Assembly (NCBI GenBank): GCA_963576475.1
Contig: OY754970.1
Coordinates: 37,351,447 to 37,415,446 of the forward strand
Reading direction: 5' to 3'
Source of the DNA: Molanna angustata
Taxonomy: Eukaryota > Arthropoda > Insecta > Trichoptera > Molannidae
DNA length: 64,000 nucleotides
Shown here: one piece after another, positions 60,821 to 64,000 of the stretch
Position numbering within the stretch: the stretch's first letter is position 1
Layout: each line of letters starts with the position of its first letter
Notes under the pieces: model-generated
The model's input: the letters and a program-made list of their open reading frames with translations, nothing else
Databases searched by the model: none
What the model was told of the DNA's origin: nothing
Program-made: the position numbers and the translations under genes

Positions 60821-61984
60821 GACTCAAAAAATCGGTTTATGTGATAAAGAATTAGTTGCCCGGTCATCTGTAAATTGAATAGTTTGATGATTTTCTCATG
60901 AATAACATCATCAGATCTTGACCAAATTTATATGAGACCAGTCCTTAGGTATATCCTTTCTAATAATTTATTTATTCATTTATTTATTTATATATTTAAT
61001 TTCTAATAATAAAAGAATCATTGAATTCGGACAATGTGGTAAAAAAATATCGCAGAACATGCAAATTTAAGATTTTTGTGATTGTGGTGATCAAATTCAA
61101 ATGGGATCACTCATAAAATACCCCTTTAACGATGAAAAAATAATTAACGAAATCGGATAACGTGGCAAAGAAAATTAAATGACGAAAAATGTATATAGCT
61201 TTTTTTTTTCAATGCCATGTTAACAAAATATAGGTACTAATACTTTTTCAAAATTAAATGCCCCGGTCGATGCATAAATTGCAAATTATTTTGAAAGAGA
61301 GTTTTTTTTGTAAAATGAAATACTACATCCGAAAGATTTTAATGGGAATACTGAAACCATCGAGATAGGTGGGTACATGAAATATCAGAGGATCAAACTC
61401 TGGGAGATTCCAATACTGTCAATCTTACTGATTCCTAAGTATTTATGTTTATGAAATATTAAACATTTCTATAGATATATACAATAACCTTTTTTCATTT
61501 TACTATCGATATTTATTTTATCTATAAATCTAGTGGAAATTTTGAAACAATCAATACCAGTAGCTAAAATTATACATGAAAAGATTTTTTACTTGACAAG
61601 AATATCAAATTTATTTAATTTCGTTTTCTTAGGGGGTATATGTAATATATTAAAATTAATGATTTTTTGTAACTTTTTTTAATGTTCATTATATTTTTTT
61701 AGAACATATTTAAAATATACTTTATCCTCTACAAATTTTTGGTCAGTTAATCAATTTGTTAGTCAGTCAATTTGTTAAGCAATCGATAAAATAAGCCTCA
61801 AGCACATGTTTTGGCAGTTTGATCAAATTGTATGTGCCATCCCTGGTAGAAAGCTTACCTTGTTATTCTTGCTAATTATTTTATTCTCCGCCCTAATTTG
61901 ACAAACCAACTTACTTCTGCAAAAGCTTTGATATCATAAAGTATTTACTGAATATTATATTGATTATTACTTATTTTTTTTGAC
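60821..61984. repeat. AT-rich DNA with a diverged dispersed repeat at about 60875..61200
   Basis: TTTGATGATTTTCTCATGAA and CAGATCTTGACCAAATT, together with ATCGGATAA.GTGG-like phrases, recur near 32210..32430. The rest has no supportable feature. Confidence 0.35.
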
Positions 61985-62360
61985 ATTTTTTTCCAAAACT
62001 GTGCTCGTCAACCCACTCACTTGTCACTTAGAAATATTTGATAATTCAAAAAATTGAGAAGCACTATTCAGATATCCTTCAAAATCTAATGGGGTCTAAA
62101 CGAGTATTAGATATACAAATTTGGAAAATTTGAAAAGAATCGAATGAGTACCTACTTTAGTCTATAATCGATAAAGTAAAATAAACACGCCGTACATTGC
62201 ATACAGGGCATACAGCACATAGTACACAGCACACGCACACAGATACATTGTGATGAAACTTTCAGAATACAATCTCAGCATGATACTAGTTGATAATCTA
62301 CAATAAAAAATAGCCTTAAGAATTGCGAAATCATAACTCCCCACTATATCCCCATGGGTT
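61985..62360 (+). repeat. Unclassified dispersed repeat, direct copy 1
   Basis: Aligns in the same orientation with 63640..64000 over about 350 bp (AATCTAATGGGGTCTAA, TCAGAATACAATCTCAGCAT, TATATCCCC.TGGGTTA). The inverted copy is at 6655..7060. A short CAGCACA tract varies between copies. Confidence 0.75.
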
Positions 62361-63429
62361 AGTGAGGAGTAAAAAATGACTTACGGTCTAAAACTCTTAA
62401 TGCATACACACCATCGAAATACATGGGTACCTATACACAAAAGAAACAAAACAACTAAACATTATAGAAGATATGAAACATTAAAAATAATACACAAAAT
62501 AAAACAAGAAAAATAGAAGACCCTGAACTAAGACTTGAGCATTAAAAAGCATTCCAAAGCGTTAGGTTTTAGTTTGTCTATAATAAGAATAGCGACTCGC
62601 GTGAGTGTGTTGCTTTATAAATTAAATTATAAATAAAATTTATATATGTATTTTTTTTTATTTTTCGCATTTAATATAAAATTTCACAGCTCATTGGACT
62701 TAATACTACGAGATCTCAACCAATCAGAGAGCCAACCGGAAACAGAATGCGGAATGGTGAATGGAATGGTGATTGCAGAACTGAAGTAAAGTGTTGCTGT
62801 GTATGAAAAACTACTATAATAAAATAACAATGTTGACTGTAAATTATTGTCATGAGCCAATCGGCTCTTTTAGTAATTGTACAATTAATTATAATTAAAA
62901 ATAATAATATTATGGTCGCGATTTCAGCCACAATGTACCTACATATGTCACAAAGAAACAATATGTCTTTGTATCGTGGTTAACAATTAATTTACTTCGT
63001 GCCAGTCGATCTACTGCACATTAACCTAAAAAACAAAAAAGTTAATTTCGCCGACGACTTTTATGCATTTCCATGTAACGAGAGGTTTTTTTTTATAAGA
63101 TCTTTCGATAATATTATATGATGTAAGTGTTCAGGGAACCAAATAACAGCCTAGTTTTACCCGTGTACAGGGCCAGATCAACGACTTTCAGCGCCCCGTG
63201 AACTAAAATCAATACGTCAACATTCTGCTTCTTGTTCATTGAACTGATTTTCAATAATATAAAAAAAATGTATTAACAATATTGAAAAAATAATATATAA
63301 CAAGTCCAGTAGACTAACCGCCCTGCCTCTAAATCCATAGATTTTTTTTATAATTTCACGTTGTTATTTTCATACGAAAGGTCATCTAGTGTTGAAAAGA
63401 TATAAGTACACTAATATTTACGTATGTAA
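62361..63429. other. AT-rich DNA, no gene seen
   Basis: The minus-strand frame at 62716..62961 has no recognisable content. No repeat identified. Confidence 0.45.
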
Positions 63430-64000
63430 AAACGAGTGGGTTGTGGCCAACGCTAAACTTCTCACTAACAAGTCACTCCATAAAGTATTCAAATATGTAT
63501 GGAAATTTTTCAGCATTTTCATTAAATGAGTTTGTTCAATTATTTTTTTTATTTAAATATTTTATTATGAAAACTTGACTATCTTTCGATGCCATTTTAA
63601 GAAAGTTATGTGTCTTTTTTACTAATTTGAAAATAAAAATTGCAAATTTTAAGTTTGGGGTCACTTTAAAATATTTGACGTTTAAAAAAATTGAGAAGCA
63701 CTATTTAGATACCTTTCAGAATCTAATGGGGTCTAAGCGAGTATTAGTTATACATATTTGGAAAACTTGAAAGAATCGAATGAGTACTTTAGTCTTTAAT
63801 TGATAAAGAAAAATAAGCATGCCGTACATAGCACACAGCACGCAGCACGCAGCACACAGCACATAGCACACACACACACAGATACATTATGATGAAATTT
63901 TCAGAATACAATCTCAGCATGATACTAGTTGATGATCTGCAGTAAAAAATAGCCCGAAAATTTCGAAATCATAGCCCTAAAACTATATCCCCTTGGGTTA
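63430..64000 (+). repeat. Unclassified dispersed repeat, direct copy 2 (runs off the window)
   Basis: The longest copy of the family seen here. 63430..63770 also matches the inverted copy at 6655..7060, and the last 350 bp match 61985..62360. The right end is cut by the window edge. Confidence 0.75.

Overview
This window looks like AT-rich, intron-less, repeat-dominated nuclear DNA of an arthropod, most likely an insect. The TACCTACC-type low-complexity strings and the mix of BEL/Pao, I-clade LINE, RTE-like LINE, Penelope-like and Helentron-like elements would fit a moth or other lepidopteran, but that order-level guess is an inference. I see no bacterial operon, CRISPR array, rRNA or convincing functional tRNA. 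No complete host gene can be supported. The only host-like signals are one possible coding exon (2977..3056, minus strand) and two GC-rich, promoter-like islands (about 1600..1935 and 16850..17070).

Layout. 1-24 kb: AT-rich DNA holding small elements. These are tRNA-derived SINEs, a 319-bp MITE with a 10-bp target duplication (4040..4358), a candidate solo LTR (about 4926..5622), a pogo-like DNA transposon that has lost its catalytic domain (7300..8985), a G-tract palindromic MITE (9472..9647), a foldback element with another MITE nested in it (about 9910..10760), a Helentron-like repeat (11267..12282), RTE-type LINE 3' fragments and a hAT-like MITE (17923..18690). 24.0-29.7 kb: one full-length I-clade non-LTR retrotransposon on the minus strand, with a 5' UTR, ORF1 (three zinc knuckles), ORF2 (endonuclease, reverse transcriptase, RNase H, CCHC), poly-A tail and a 10-12 bp target-site duplication. 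Each of its two ORFs is broken once by a frameshift.

30-34 kb: LINE 3' scraps, a perfect 53-bp inverted repeat (31888..32007) and another Helentron-like copy. 34.3-45.4 kb: a BEL/Pao LTR-retrotransposon complex between long (AT)n tracts. It has an internally deleted upstream unit, a near-complete element (LTR, gag-protease, pol, LTR), and a nearly identical truncated copy in opposite orientation. Together they make an inverted repeat of about 3.39 kb per arm with a 164-bp centre. 45.4-53.6 kb: tandem repeats and a cluster of Helentron-like copies, one of them interrupted by a LINE tail. 53.7-57.9 kb: a Penelope-like element with an intact-looking RT/GIY-YIG ORF, in tandem with partial copies and an inverted fragment, again bounded by (AT)n. 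58-64 kb: a LINE 3' fragment, further LINE C-terminal scraps, and two direct copies of an unclassified repeat that also occurs inverted near 6.7-7.0 kb.

How it works together: nothing here forms a cooperating gene set. The window is a nest of mobile elements. Recurring themes are that retroelement fragments begin or end at long (AT)n tracts, that very similar copies lie in inverted orientation, and that otherwise well-preserved ORFs carry isolated frameshifts, some at homopolymers. Real mutation and assembly error both remain possible for the last two.
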